DNA of 64,000 nucleotides from Arenicola marina (Eukaryota; Annelida; Polychaeta; Arenicolidae): contig OZ025257.1 in the NCBI GenBank assembly GCA_964019135.1, forward strand, positions 12,055,971-12,119,970. The letters are read 5' to 3'. The notes below the pieces were generated by a model. That model was not told where the DNA came from. It made no database searches and saw only the letters and a program-made list of their open reading frames with translations. Position numbers and translations under genes: made by a program. Below are positions 34,338-45,740 of this stretch, one piece after another; positions within the stretch are counted from its first letter, which is position 1; every line of letters begins with the position of its first letter.

Positions 34338-34481
34338 CCTATACTATAGGGCAAAGGCGCTCCGGTTTGTTGACAAACAATACCCCAAGGGTCAAGCACC
34401 TTTCTTTATAGGTGCTTGACCCTTGCCTTGGCTTGGGGTATTGTTTGTCAACAAATCTGAGCGCCTGTGCTATAGTATAGG
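34338..34481. repeat. Hairpin, arms about 65-70 bp
   Basis: CCTATACTATAGGGC...TTGTTGACAAACAATACCCC...GGTCAAGCACCT pairs with its complement ending CTATAGTATAGG, with a loop of under 10 bp. Possible small foldback element. Confidence 0.85.
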
Positions 34482-34521
34482 GGGACACATAGATGCGAGT
34501 GCCTATTCCACCACGGGGGGT

Positions 34522-35188
34522 TACATAGGCACGATAGAATGCAGGCAAAAATCCTGGGGCGATACAGCTTGAGACGCGCACCTGGCTTGTTCTTCGGACT
34601 ACGGGGCCCAAACTTACTTTTTTTAATGCAGCTTCCATAAATCTCGCCCGCACGGGGGGTTGCAGCCACACAGCAAACACTTATATTATCACAAGGAACA
34701 AATATTCGTGCACGAAACAGACAGTTCGCCGTTTGTTTCCAATATGGCTGAAGCGGAGTCACGCGCCGCTTGTTCGTACATGAAATCTAAACAACGAAAT
34801 AATTCGCAATACCCAGATTCAATCGTGACGCGTAACTGCACGTGCATTGCCCAGATGCCTCATATTCTGGCGCCAAGACACACAGTACACACGTCAATTT
34901 TTTTCAATTTTCGTGTACGAACAGGCGGCGCGTGACTCCGCTTCAACCATATTGGAAACAAACGGCGAACTGTCTGTTTCGTGCACGAATATTTGTTTCT
35001 TGTGATAATATAAGTGTTTGCTGTGTGGCTGTGTTTGCTGTGTGGCAAGCCCCCGTGCGGGCGAGATTTATGGAAACTGCATTAAAAAAAAGTAAGTTTG
35101 GGCCCCGCAGTCCGAAGGACAAGCCAGGTGCGCGTCTCGAGCTGTATCTCCCCAGGATTTTTGCCTGCATTCTATCGTGCCTGTGTAT
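34522..35188. repeat. Large inverted repeat, arms about 265-280 bp, spacer about 120 bp
   Basis: 34522-34785 is repeated in reverse at 34908-35188 with few differences, including CACGAAACAGACAGTTCGCC and its complement. The mirrored open frames at 34448-34762 (-) and 34842-35273 (+) are readings of the same DNA. They contain WKQTANCLFRARIF but nothing domain-like. Confidence 0.9.
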
Positions 35189-35189
35189 C

Positions 35190-35967
35190 CTGAGTATCGA
35201 ACCACAAGCTCCAGATCGACCTGGGGCGTTTGCCATTTCACCCGGCGCTTGGGGTTCCTGTATTGTAGTGTAGAGGGTTCCTGGTATGTCAGTGCCAGTG
35301 GCTGTACAGGCGACGTAAATCAACTGACACGGGCCGGTGGCGGGGTTGGGGGGGGGGGGGGCAGGAGTGGTATGACCAGTCTGCCGTTGACAAGACTGTA
35401 AACAAATTTCAATTTATAAAGGCTCGTTTTGTCCTTATGTTAAGGTGTTACGCTCAAACCTGGGTGTTTTCAGGTGCTATACAGTATAGTATTTATAAAT
35501 ACACACCTTTCATTCATATACATAAGCAAATATTCGTGAACATAAGCTAATCGTATACACATTGCGCAGAACTCCTCTCGCCTTTCCGCAATATTTTTAA
35601 AACTTCGCGCATGCGCCGTGGGATCTCCGCTGCGCATCTCCGCCAGGCGGCAGCGTAATATGCCTCCTGGTGGCGCACTGCTCACTTCGCGCGCTGTGGC
35701 ACAGGGTGGGGTGGGGGGACTCAGTACATTATTGGGTTTGCGGCTGGGGTGGGTGGGGGGGGGGGCAGACGGGGTCCGCGGTAAACCACTACTTGACCGC
35801 CAAAATACGCTTGTCAGGGGCGTTTCACCCCGAAAATCGGCTCGAACGTTTGAACGCGAAAATATCCGCTCGGAAGGGGAATTTTTTTCCTTGGACCGAG
35901 CCCGCTCGGTTTATTATATTCCACGGGAAACTCGCTCTACAAACGCACATTTTCAGAGTCCTCCTCT
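35190..35967. other. Interior of the 4.64-kb element, G-rich, no gene seen
   Basis: Contains G runs at 35345-35362 and 35745-35765 and a short GC-rich hairpin-like patch near 35640-35680. Frames are not domain-like. Confidence 0.4.
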
Positions 35968-36426
35968 GGAGGTATACCATGGTAAGGTATACCATGCTAT
36001 ACCATGGTATAGCATGATTTACCATGGTCTATTTTCATAAGGGTAGGTCGCCATCCCCTCTTTATATTAAGTCCATAAACGTTGGTTCCATACAGTGAGC
36101 ACTTTGTTTCAAGCAAACATGTTTTCGTATATTGAATTCTCCTTGAATTATATAAATGATAAATCTGGCAAATATTGGAAATATATTATTCCGCGTAAGC
36201 TAGTACTCCGCTTAAACTGAGCGGGAATCGGTCTATAGCTCAACGGATTTCGTAGCCCGCCGGAGCTCGACTTTCACACCTTGCTTACACATTGCAGTTA
36301 GCGTCAATCTGATCGATTTCATAATCGCAATCGAGATATTAGTAAACGTGAAAAAGGAGCATTTTGGATGAATGTAAGTATAGGCTTATATCCCATACCC
36401 GAGCCCGACCAAGTTAGCTAGGACAG

Positions 36427-36530
36427 ACGTGGGACGTCTGAATTATGACGTACGTGGGACGTCTAAATTATGACGTGCGTGGGACGTCTGAATTATGACG
36501 TACGTGGGACGTCTGAGTTAAGACCACATT
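36427..36530. repeat. 25-bp tandem repeat, four units, GGGACGTCTGAATTATGACG
   Basis: Four near-identical units form the right subterminal array of the 4.64-kb element. Confidence 0.9.
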
Positions 36531-36627
36531 GCGACCAGACTAAATTGGTCTTGACCTGGTCTTCAGGTGGTCTTCGACCGACCGACCAATATAAGACGTC
36601 TTCCCGACGTCGGGTGCCCACTGGGTA

Positions 36628-37055
36628 AACTCGTAGTGCACCGATAGGGCGGGGTGGGGGGGGGGGGGGAGGGGGCAGGCGGGGCGAAAAGGCGGCCAGC
36701 GCTTAAACCCCGCACCAGCTCCCCAGTGTTCCGGCACCTACATTTTCAGCGAACTTAGGGCGTGGGGCAGCGGTGAGGGAGGGTGGGGGGGCGTTGGCTT
36801 TTAATGGCTTTGACCTGACAAGCGGCAAGGGGGAGGGTTAGGGGGTTGGAGACGGAAGGGGTCGGACTCCTTTTTGTAAACCGCCGAAGGTAGCGAGAAC
36901 GCGCCGTAAACGTGTATCAACACATATTATAAGCACTTATTTCTTTTAATGGTCAACCTATCTATGCTAACATTTCTTGCCGCTTACGCGCTAGACGGCG
37001 GACAGAGGCAGTTAAAACGTGTCTGGACCTAAATCAACACAATCATTGATAAGGC
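36628..37055. other. Flank of the 4.64-kb element, G-rich, no gene
   Basis: Begins as the upstream flank of a Ly6 gene (ACTCGTAGTGCACCGATAGGG, shared with 62730-62760), then long G-rich tracts (36652-36690) with quadruplex potential. Confidence 0.5.
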
Positions 37056-37059
37056 AGTG

Positions 37060-38690
37060 TCGATAGGTAGTGGTAGTGATTTATTCGTTCTCAAGGCCAT
37101 CAGGCCCATATTTCATCATACATTTAAATATGCACAAATTTAACAGCATGATAGAGTCTACATGGTTATGAACAATAATTTAAGATTTCGTAACTTAATG
37201 TGTATGTACCTTCCTCTGCTCCACAGTATATACGAACATGGCTAAATTTCGTTGAAGTGCACTGTCGGTGCAAGCCATTAACGAAACAAAGTTATCAAAT
37301 CTGGGTGCATCCCAAACAAGTTGACCTATGTACTGTGCACGTATATCCGAATAAAGAGGACAACATAATAAAACATGGTATTCATCCTCTAAAATAGTAA
37401 TGTCCAATTCACTACAGTATTTACAAGTTCTATCGGCTAATAACGTACCATTACGTCTGCCAAGCTCGATTTCGAGTCTATGGGCTGAACACCGAAGGCG
37501 CGAGACAGATTTTCTAACTTTAACAATATTAACGTTCAATATATAATGTTCTGGAATTAACTCTGTTTTAAAACAACAGTACAAGCTAAGTCGACTGACG
37601 TTCCTGATGTTCCAGCTCCATTCACTTTTCATAGACTCTGCAATTTTGGTACCCAAGTCACCCAAAAAGACGTGTTCATTTTGCACTCTCTGATTTGCCC
37701 ATATATCCCCGTAGCTAAATTTCACAAGAAGCGCCCTTATTGAAGAGGCCCATGTTTGCCTATCATTTTGATCTAATTCCTTAAGCATTTCATATCAACA
37801 TCGAACGTATCTAGTGTGAGGCATCTGCACAATTTTGAGCCAATATTTAACACAGTTGGTAAGACAAACCTTAGCTAGTGGCACTCGCCCGCTCTCGCCT
37901 AACGCAGCAAGATCAGGAGTATGCTTTGGTAAACCAAGCAACCTTTTACAAAATCTTGTTTGGACCTTTTCTATTTCGGTATATACTTGAAATCCCCACA
38001 CTTCAGCCCCATATGTTAATATTGGTACAATAATCCTGTCGAACAACCTAAAGGCAATATCCACGGGGAGACCGTTAACTTTCCTGTCTAATTCAAAGAT
38101 CTTAGCTAAAGCTCTACTACCTTGAAGAGCCAGTGTCTTAACCGCGCTTGTCCAACAGAGTGTACTTTTGTAAATTAAACCCAGGTATTTATAAGACGAC
38201 ACTACTTCAATTTTGTTTCCTTTGAAGAACCACTTCATTACCACTTCATTACGACTTCATTACTCTTGAGTTTTCCTCCTCTATGGAATACCATAACCTT
38301 CGTTTTTTGTATGTTTACCATCATGCACCATTTGACTGAAAATTTCTGCAGCACATTTATTGTTGCCTGGAGTCTACCCACATTTTCAGCGCAATTTGCC
38401 AAGTCGTCGGCAAACATTAACTAGGAGACACTTGGTGCATGGCGATTTATACAAAATGCCTGGACAGTGTGTATCGGAGAGCATATCAACATATTCACTT
38501 ATGTAAAAGGCGAACAACAGCGGGCTTAGCATACACCCCTGTCGTGTACCAATACCGCAGTTGAAATAGCTAGTGGCAATAATAATGGAGATTACCTTTA
38601 TAAATAATAGCAATTTATGAATATGATTTTCACAAACTGTTAGGGTATCTGGCACATCCAACTCAGTCAATTATCATGCAGGAGTTGATT
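37060..38690 (-). pseudogene. CR1/L2-like LINE, 3' half with reverse transcriptase, decayed
   Basis: Minus-strand frames in order: 38386-38670 with GTRQGCMLSPLLFAFYISEYV (RT motif 4), then a short stretch where FADDLANCAENVGRLQATI (the FADD catalytic motif) is readable in another frame. 37795-38244 follows (SYKYLGLIYKS...RLFDRIIVPILTYGAEVWG...IEKVQTRFCKRLLGLPKHT), then 37195-37788 with a zinc-binding-like end (CKYCSEL...EDEYHVLLCCPLY). The order is right for a CR1/L2-type ORF2. At least two frame changes and the loss of the 5' part make it dead. The 3' end (GGCCTGATGGCCTTGAGAAC, then AATAAA at about 37082) resembles the tail of this LINE group. Confidence 0.85.
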
Positions 38691-39550
38691 CGGTATTACT
38701 CAATTGCTAATTACTATTGCTAACCATAAAATCTTAAATTTGATTTTGATTTATCCAGCGATGGGTAAACATGAATATACATGTATTTTCGATTGCTGTA
38801 TGAAATAGGACAACTGTGTTTTCATATGGTATCCTGTTTTTAATATCTCGTATCTTGTTTTTCATATCTCGTATCTTGTTTTTCTTCTCAACCCTCAATC
38901 GCAAATTTTTCATTTGATTTATATAAATTCAGGGTTTCATACATTTGTTTTGGCTTAGTATCTAATTGACCACCATGGTTTACATGATATGTCTTTCACT
39001 TTATTGCGCTAAAATGTGTTAAAATATATCTGGTACACATATCTGATAATCAGAGCCACATGCCCATGTTGTCAAATGGTGCTTACATTCAAGTATCATT
39101 TACAACAACAGTATTCAAATATAATAGTAAATATATGTCTGAAGAAGTTAACAAGGTGAGGCTAAGTACCCGCTGTATTTTTAAATAGAAGGAGAGACAT
39201 GCACGAAGCAAGCCGGCTAATACGGGAGAAAATAGACATTAAGGAGGTTAGAACGGTAAATTTCATGTGCATACGGTAAAGTAATACGATAATTAAACGA
39301 CAAACGTCCCGCCCTCTTACCTAGTTTTTTTAGCAATAGGAAGCAACGGGTGGTGGAAAGGGCATTATGCGTACATTAACACGGGATAAGCACATATTAC
39401 ATTAAGGATGTCAAATGCGATATAGTTAATATACATACAGTAATTATCAGCATTAGGACTTTCAACACTGTACCATGAACGAGACGCATAACATCATCAA
39501 TGCAGCCTCCCGGGATTTCTTTTCAACGGGGAAGTGGGTCTATCTACGGT
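38691..39550. other. No gene seen
   Basis: Contains a short tandem repeat of ATCTCGTATCTTGTTTTTC at 38840-38885. Otherwise AT-rich and unique-looking. Confidence 0.45.
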
Positions 39551-39552
39551 AG

Positions 39553-40180
39553 TTAAACACCAAATGCCCCCCGTCCCGCTCTCTTTGTCCAGTATTGTAT
39601 GAACTGTTCACCAACCGATGTTTCGATCGTTGTTACGACTGTTGAACGAATGAGCGTACCGTGTAAACGCGGCTTTAACACTGGATGTTTTAGACTTCGC
39701 GGTTTGTATGCGATCACAATTCCTTGGTGACTGCATGCATCGCAGTCGTTAACACTTACCAATGAAGTATCTGTCAACACTACACTACCAATAATTGTGA
39801 AGTACCTGACTTACTGCTCTCCACATGTACCCCTATTGTGTGTATTCAACGGTAATAAATTCTACCTCATGGTTTATCGTTTTCAAGAGGTGGTATTTGT
39901 TTTGTAAACTATAAAGTAAGTATTTACATGGAAGGACTGGTCTAAGAGGCAAGAGTTGTTTAAATAGTTACGCGATGTCTAGATGACACGATTTTACCAA
40001 TATGTCATGACCATGGGCCACCAGAGAGCCTAACGGCACGTGGATCGGTAGTCCTCGCCCCGCTGTAGCCATGTCTGCGTGGTCGCAGGCTAAAGAACCC
40101 TTGTCTTTCTTCACAATGAATAGTGGATTACCCACGGGTGCATGGCTCCACTCTCCCTTCATTCTGCCATTGACGAGATA
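39553..40180 (-). other. Two unassigned minus-strand frames, possibly exons
   Basis: 39968-40180 (-), after a possible acceptor AATGGCAG|, reads MKGEWSHAPVGNPLFIVKKD, then DHADMATAGRGLPIHVPLGS. 39553-39780 (-) reads VNDCDACSHQGIVIAYKPRS, then RLHGTLIRSTVVTTIETSVG. Composition is protein-like and codon use is not repeat-driven, but I recognise no family and find no clear splice chain between them. They could be exons of an unidentified host gene or chance frames. Confidence 0.2.
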
Positions 40181-40379
40181 TGACCAAAAATGGTTAAAGC
40201 GTCTTAAATATACAACCAACCAACCAACCACGGGGCATAACCTAGGAAATCTTACCTGGACAGGCTCTTGGGCAAACCCATAGCCGATTTTATGACCGAT
40301 AGGTCTTCTCGGGTGGAATAGAACATGCTCCATCTGATCATATCTCTGAAGAATCGGAGCATATCTGGCTGTCACGTGA

Positions 40380-42020
40380 TAGAGGCGAACTCGGATTCGG
40401 TAATAAATAAATGGGATAGTCCTATCGTGTCACAAAACCCACATGATTAACTTGTGATTAACCGTGAGACAGACATAGGAAAAACTATACCGTCTGAACG
40501 GGGTTTTAGAAGGCAAGCACATTGATGACGCCCTACTTCAAGAAACGTCCGTCACTGGCGCATCCATAGACATATTCAATGATTAGTGGAACGGAAAGAT
40601 GTGTCACTGTATTACAGATTACACACACGGCCATGTTGTCCATAACGATGAAAAGGACAAGTTTGGATACTGGTTAATAAGTGTCAAACTAATGAAAACA
40701 GACGCATTTTACTAAACTGTAAACTCAAAAGTGAACTTTTATGTAATTTCTTAAAGTGGGTGAAAACCCAAATTAAATTTATTCATCAATGCCAGGATCC
40801 TAAAGAATAACCAAGATAAAAAAATCAATAAAAAAGAATGGGACACTGACAATATTAATTGCCTTTCCGGTTGGACGCTTTGGAATCGCACGCCCTGGGC
40901 AATGTTTCCACTTTGCCCAAAACGGACCGACCTCGCGATAGTGGCATATTTGTGCCACTTGCTATCTCCCATTCTCGCCTGGTACAAAAAGGGCGCACGC
41001 GAGAACGCGTGGGCGAGGACGCGAGAAGGCGAGGGCGAGAAGGCGAAAACACGTGTAAACAAGGATCCCCCTCCTGAGGTTCCACGCCCCTTAGGCCTTA
41101 CAAAGAAATGGGGTTGTGTACATGGATGTAATGATGCAACGAACGTTTCATCTCAAGAAGATGGTTTTGGGTAATTGGCAAATAATTGGTGCGAGATATA
41201 GTAGGTGTTTTTAGTTAGTTAAGAACCTTATGGCCTTAGGTTTGTGTTTATGCGCAAAATCGACATTAAAAAATAGCAAAACAACGCGGTATGTAACTTT
41301 AACTCCGGGAAAGATACATTGGAGGCAGTACACGTTTTGTAATAATTCTGGTCGGTATCTTTTATCAGAATTTGGAGGCGCCACTGGTGACACTGGCAAT
41401 CGGGTGCCCACACGATTTGTGTCTCTCTATGGCGAACGATCTAACCTGACACTTTGTGCGGTTAATTATTCCAATCGGCTTATTTTTAATGTTCTCTGTT
41501 TTATCAGACATGTAGGTACATGTTGTTTGTTAAACATGCCCCCCCCCCGCCACCAGACCCGCCCAAAGGGTGACCTAGGGTGGGGTAGTACATTGGTTCC
41601 CTCCGGTCCCCAATTAATGATTTAGCTAAATATTTACTTCAGGATCCGGTGTTTACATTATTTAGTTTTAAACACTTGTATGAAGATCTCACAGGCCTGA
41701 ACACCGGCTCCAAACGGATGACATCCACAGTCAAGTCAAGCCTAATGTCGTTAATTTGACCACAGAAGTATAAAAAGAAAGAAATAGTTGACATACATCA
41801 AAGCATGAAATAAAAAAAACACGTCGTTTGGAAACCTCTAAATATGTTTTTGTCTGATTTAGTGTCTGTATCAAGCACTCCTCGCTGATCAAGCCTCCCC
41901 GCAAGGCACACGCGCGTATGTGCTCTTACATGTTTACGCGTTTACGGCGCGCTTTGGTTTCTTCGTGGTCTCGCTGTCCTACCTACTCTTTAAGTCAAAT
42001 CTGTCCAACCCGTTCACCCA
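40380..42020. other. No gene recognised
   Basis: Frames around 40751-41174 and 41230-41625 run through an arginine-rich GCGAGAAGGCGA repeat patch and a poly-C run (41539-41549), and look non-coding. No repeat borders identified. Confidence 0.4.
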
Positions 42021-42021
42021 C

Positions 42022-42135
42022 TTACTTAAGTGTCGGTAGTGAAACAGATAAAACGTCGGTCCTGGCAACGTACTCTGTGGATGGTCTGTGTTTGCGCCGC
42101 CCTCAATAAGACGGAAAACCAAAAGAATGTTCCAT
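42022..42135 (+). pseudogene. Ly6-like exon 1 relic (first of two)
   Basis: ACGTCGGTCCTGGCAACGTA...GGTCTGTGTTTGCGCCGCCCTCAATAAGACG aligns with the start of exon 1 in the intact genes (ATGTCGGTCCTTGCATGTGT...TGCGCCGTCCTCAGTCAGACG). The ATG has become ACG and a TAA lies in frame. Only the signal-peptide region survives. Nearly the same piece, with flanks, is at 43207-43322. Confidence 0.65.
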
Positions 42136-42914
42136 AGTATGTGATTGCAACTGAATCCCAATAAGTACATAAGCTACCCGAACTAACGATAACGATGATA
42201 GCGGAACCCACTACCACATCAGCGATCTCCTGGCAGGAGGGGGTGGGGGGGGGGGTCAGCTTATGCGATAGTCCCTCTGCCCAGCGTCATATTTAACCAT
42301 CAGAATTATCCTTCATACGCAAAAATTGATATGTTTGCAATTTGGCATCGAATAAATCACCGTTTAGCATTACTTTGCTACCGATACCTTATCGGACGGA
42401 ATAATTCGAATTTGATTAATTAGAGGCTACTTGTTACTTTCGAACTTTTTTCGAGTTTGATCGAGGTCAAAGGCATAAAGCGCTTTTTTTTTAATTTGCT
42501 TAACGCTTCCATTGCGTTCATTCGACCACGAAATGTCTATATTTTTTCAAATTCTGCAATGCAAATTTAACCTAAACAACCCTATAAAACCATTTGTGAC
42601 CCCAGCACCGTTGAGGTCAACCGCGAGGTTGGCGGGTACGTGAGGCACAGGTGATATAAGGAACGAGCTCCCTCTGCTGGCAGAGTGTCACATCAGGCAG
42701 GTGTCGTCTGCCATCTGGCCTCATGCGTCAGATTGGATTCTGAGTATAAGACCGACACGATTACTACCACAAAGATATCTCTTAATTATATGATTACAGA
42801 TCTCTGGATTTAGTAATAACGACTATTGCTCTCTTCCACTAAATATCGGCGATCCAGTACAAGCAACATCCACATTAGGGTGGAATTATTGGGGAGAGTT
42901 ATAACTGAGAAGGT

Positions 42915-44335
42915 ACAAATGAGAACCCTTTTCTCAAGTTAAATCCACCGTATATGTAGTCTGTAGAAAGAACTAAGTTACTTTATTGCACAGACCAGTA
43001 CCTTGGTATCCTCACACCCCGCTCGCGGTCCCCTCGCCCCCCCCCCCCCCAACCACGGGTGGCTTGGGTAACCAAAGTGTTCAAGCCTCTGAATGGAGGC
43101 CCAAATCCTTGTTTTTGCCACACCTCAACAAAATCCTCAAAAAGGATGCCCCCCCCCCCCCAAGGAGAACGATATCGGTTTTACTAATGTGCAACCCATT
43201 GACCTAATTTCTTAAGTGTCGGTAGTAAAACAGATAAAACGTCGGTCCTGGCAACGTGCTCTGTTGATAGTCTGTGTTTGGGCCGCCCTTAGTAAGACGG
43301 ATAACCAAAAGAATGTTCCTTAGCTCAGAAAGAATTAGTAGCGACAAATAGAAGGTATTAACTCCACAATTGAACCCATAACATGCTTAATTGATATATC
43401 AATATTATATAAAGCTATATAATATATCAGGTAATATGAAATAGATCCATCGTCGAAATTCACGGTATTGACAAGAAACGTCGTCATTTAGCATCAACAT
43501 ATAAATGATAAATACTATCATAAAATCAGCAAATATTATCATCATAGTAACGAATAATAGGCGGGCCCTTGATAACACTTCAGCATATCTTACCATACCA
43601 CATATTACGCAAGCAACGACGTTATAAATAAAGCAAAGAAAATACTGACTTGGCCACCATGTATAGTTCAAGTTTTAATGCCACACAACAGGGCTAGGTA
43701 CACATGCCCTATGAAATAGCATATTCGGGCTCGTTTGATAAGCTTATTCAGCCTATCAAAAGTGGTGGCTGCCTTCGCAATGAATTTTTATATCGTCATT
43801 CGGAGAAAATAATGCACTGGCATTCGAAAGACGAGTCCCTGCAATTGACTCTGGGTGGGCCGCAAAACGCTTCCCAGGACGACGGGGCCCTGATAGTTTT
43901 GTCGTGGGTAAAAAAAGTAATCTCTACGTGCACTTTAGTAGTCGGTGCGTACCAGTTAGTACTATGTACGTACAGTTTAGTCATCTTTGCGTACGTATTG
44001 GTAATCCGTTTGTTCATATTAGCTTTCCTTAATAATCTGTAAGTACAGTTTAGTAATCTGTACGTACAAATGAGCCAGGTCCTACATACGCTTCCGTACA
44101 AACGAGAACCCGTTTCTCAAATTAAATCCACTATATGTAGTCTGTAGAAAAAACTAGGGTACTTTATTGCACAGACCAGTACCTTGGTATCCTCAGACTC
44201 CGCTTGCAGTCCCCTCCCCCCTCCCCCCCCGCCATGGGTGACCTGGGTAACCAGGGTGTTCAAGTCCCGGAACGAAGGCCCAAAGTTTTTGCCACACCTC
44301 AACAAACGATATCGGTTTTACTAATGTTTTCAGGC
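42915..44335. repeat. Direct repeat pair with poly-C centre: 42915-43195 and 44097-44335
   Basis: Both copies share TTAAATCCAC...TATATGTAGTCTGTAGAAA, CAGACCAGTACCTTGGTATC, a poly-C run, GTTTTTGCCACACCTCAACAAA and GATATCGGTTTTACTAATGT. A weaker third copy lies at about 53220-53320. Dispersed repeat of unknown type. Confidence 0.75.
43207..43322 (+). pseudogene. Ly6-like exon 1 relic (second of two)
   Basis: Same relic as 42022-42135, about 1.2 kb downstream, with the same flanking words (CTTAAGTGTCGGTAGT before, AACCAAAAGAATGTTCC after). The pair arose by duplication of an already dead fragment. Confidence 0.65.
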
Positions 44336-44759
44336 TTGTTTCTATAAATGAAATGAAATGGGGTTTTACGCCGCCTTTATGTACACAAGGCCCGATTTCG
44401 GCCAATGAACATCCTGGGATAACTAAGGATGATTAATGTCCCTGCTTAGGTTCCCGAGCACGGATTCAAAAACTATTCAACTAGTGTCAAGTGCTATTCA
44501 AAACCTTCACCTTGGTGGGGTGGGGGGGGGGGCTTGTGTCGAAGCTCTAGGCGGTGCGCGTGCATTCCTTCTTTCGTCAATCGCACGCCCGTCTTAGAAT
44601 TTCTGAAGAGTGTGAATGTCAGTTTCAATAAGAGATCAATAACTATGTTAAAGATAAAACAGTGTGGCTTGACAAAATGTTTGGATGTCAAGTCAAGTCA
44701 CGTCAAATATCATTCATTCAAACTAAGTGTACAAAAATCTGGCTGACATAAAACAAGTC

Positions 44760-45740
44760 AAGGAAGAAACCAAAATTAATCAATAAATAGAAAAGCACAC
44801 ACTTGGTAACCCAATCTGGGTTGCTGGCGTTGGAGCCACCCAAATATTGAATAGAAGAAAATCGAGGCATAGTAAACTTGAAATACGAGTCCACTGCCAG
44901 AACAATATTGTGGGGTTAAAAATAAAATAATTTAGAAATAAATAAATAAATGCCGGAGGGCTACAAAATGTACGATTAAGCAATAGTGTTCCTAATTATT
45001 AAAGTACAGTGAGACAGGACAATTGCAGTGAGGTATATTACAATCTTAAGAATATATGTCAACAATATGGTTTTTAATATATTTTGAATATCTTTCTAAA
45101 CTATGCGTATATAACTTTTGAATGATTCGGCTTAGTTCAGTATTGATCATTTCAACCAGACTATATCGTATACATTTAGCAACAAATTCAGGCCGGGCTC
45201 TAACGGTGTGAACATAGTTACGGTAGCTAGTATAATGAGAAGGCACTTCGTCGTTTCGGACCATGAACAGTTTATTAAAATAGCCAGGTAATTTGTCGTT
45301 GGTAAATTTATGATACAATTTCAATACTTGTAAATAATGTATGTCTTTTAACTTGAGTAGATTTAGACGCTTAAGTAATGGGTCTGTATGGGCGCAAAGT
45401 CCATTCAAAGTAACAATGCGTAAGGCTTGAGTATTATATATAGGCAATAGGATATTCTTAGATAGGGTATATTTTAATTTGTTTAAAATTTCTATTACTT
45501 TATATATTTTGCAAGCGATTTTTTCAATATGAGTGTGTCCCTGCATGTGCTTATTTATATTTATACTCAGCATGTCAAAGTTGTCTACATTCTCTAAAAT
45601 TGTGTTTTTCATTGAAAGCTGTGGAATTCGCCATCTGTTTTGTGGCGTATGAAATATCATAAACTGGCACTTGTTACGGTTTATACTTAGCCAGTCGCAT
45701 ATTTTAATGACGATAGGCGAGGGCTCAAAGAAGAGTTATA
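44760..45740 (-). pseudogene. LINE 3' fragment (reverse transcriptase C-terminal region), copy B
   Basis: A single 204-codon minus-strand frame (45046-45660) reads HIEKIACKIYKVIEILNKLK...LLPIYNTQ...LKDIHYLQVLKLYHKF...NDKLPGYFNKLF...VHTVRARPEFVAKCIRYSLV. This is the region following the catalytic domain in CR1/Jockey-like LINEs. No catalytic FADD motif or endonuclease is present, so it is a 5'-truncated insertion. It is shared with copy A and therefore older than the duplication. Confidence 0.75.

Larger units (their letters stand above)
31987..36625. mobile_element. TIR element with GACGTC arrays, 4.64 kb, composite
   Basis: The left end CCCAGTGGGCAC is mirrored by GTGCCCACTGGG at the right end, with TA on both sides (31985-31986, 36626-36627). 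The left subterminal part has three 50-bp repeats rich in AAGACGTCTT (32117-32262). The right has four 25-bp repeats GTGGGACGTCTGAATTATGAC (36427-36530). The interior is a nest: ATACCATGGTAT repeats (32500-32840 and 35968-36030), a hairpin (34338-34481) and a large inverted repeat (34522-35188). I find no transposase. Homologous flanks at 62700-62760 show the uninterrupted site. It has the same style as the 2849-4322 element (CCCAG TIR, TA duplication, palindromic arrays). Confidence 0.85.

Noticed and set aside
34448-35273. Two mirrored open frames of 104 and 143 codons
   Set aside because: They are the two arms of one inverted repeat read in opposite directions; no recognisable domain.
36225-36285. 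tRNA-like sequence GGTCTATAGCTCAACGG...GGAGCTCGACTTTC
   Set aside because: Has hints of A and B boxes, but arms do not pair into a cloverleaf and there is no acceptor stem.
40751-41174. Arginine-rich overlapping frames on both strands
   Set aside because: They arise from a GCGAGAAGGCGAGGGCGAG low-complexity patch; no supporting motif.
43405-43671. Hydrophobic 88-codon minus-strand frame
   Set aside because: Overlaps the start of the 4-kb repeat copy B and is not preserved in copy A; composition follows AT-rich DNA.
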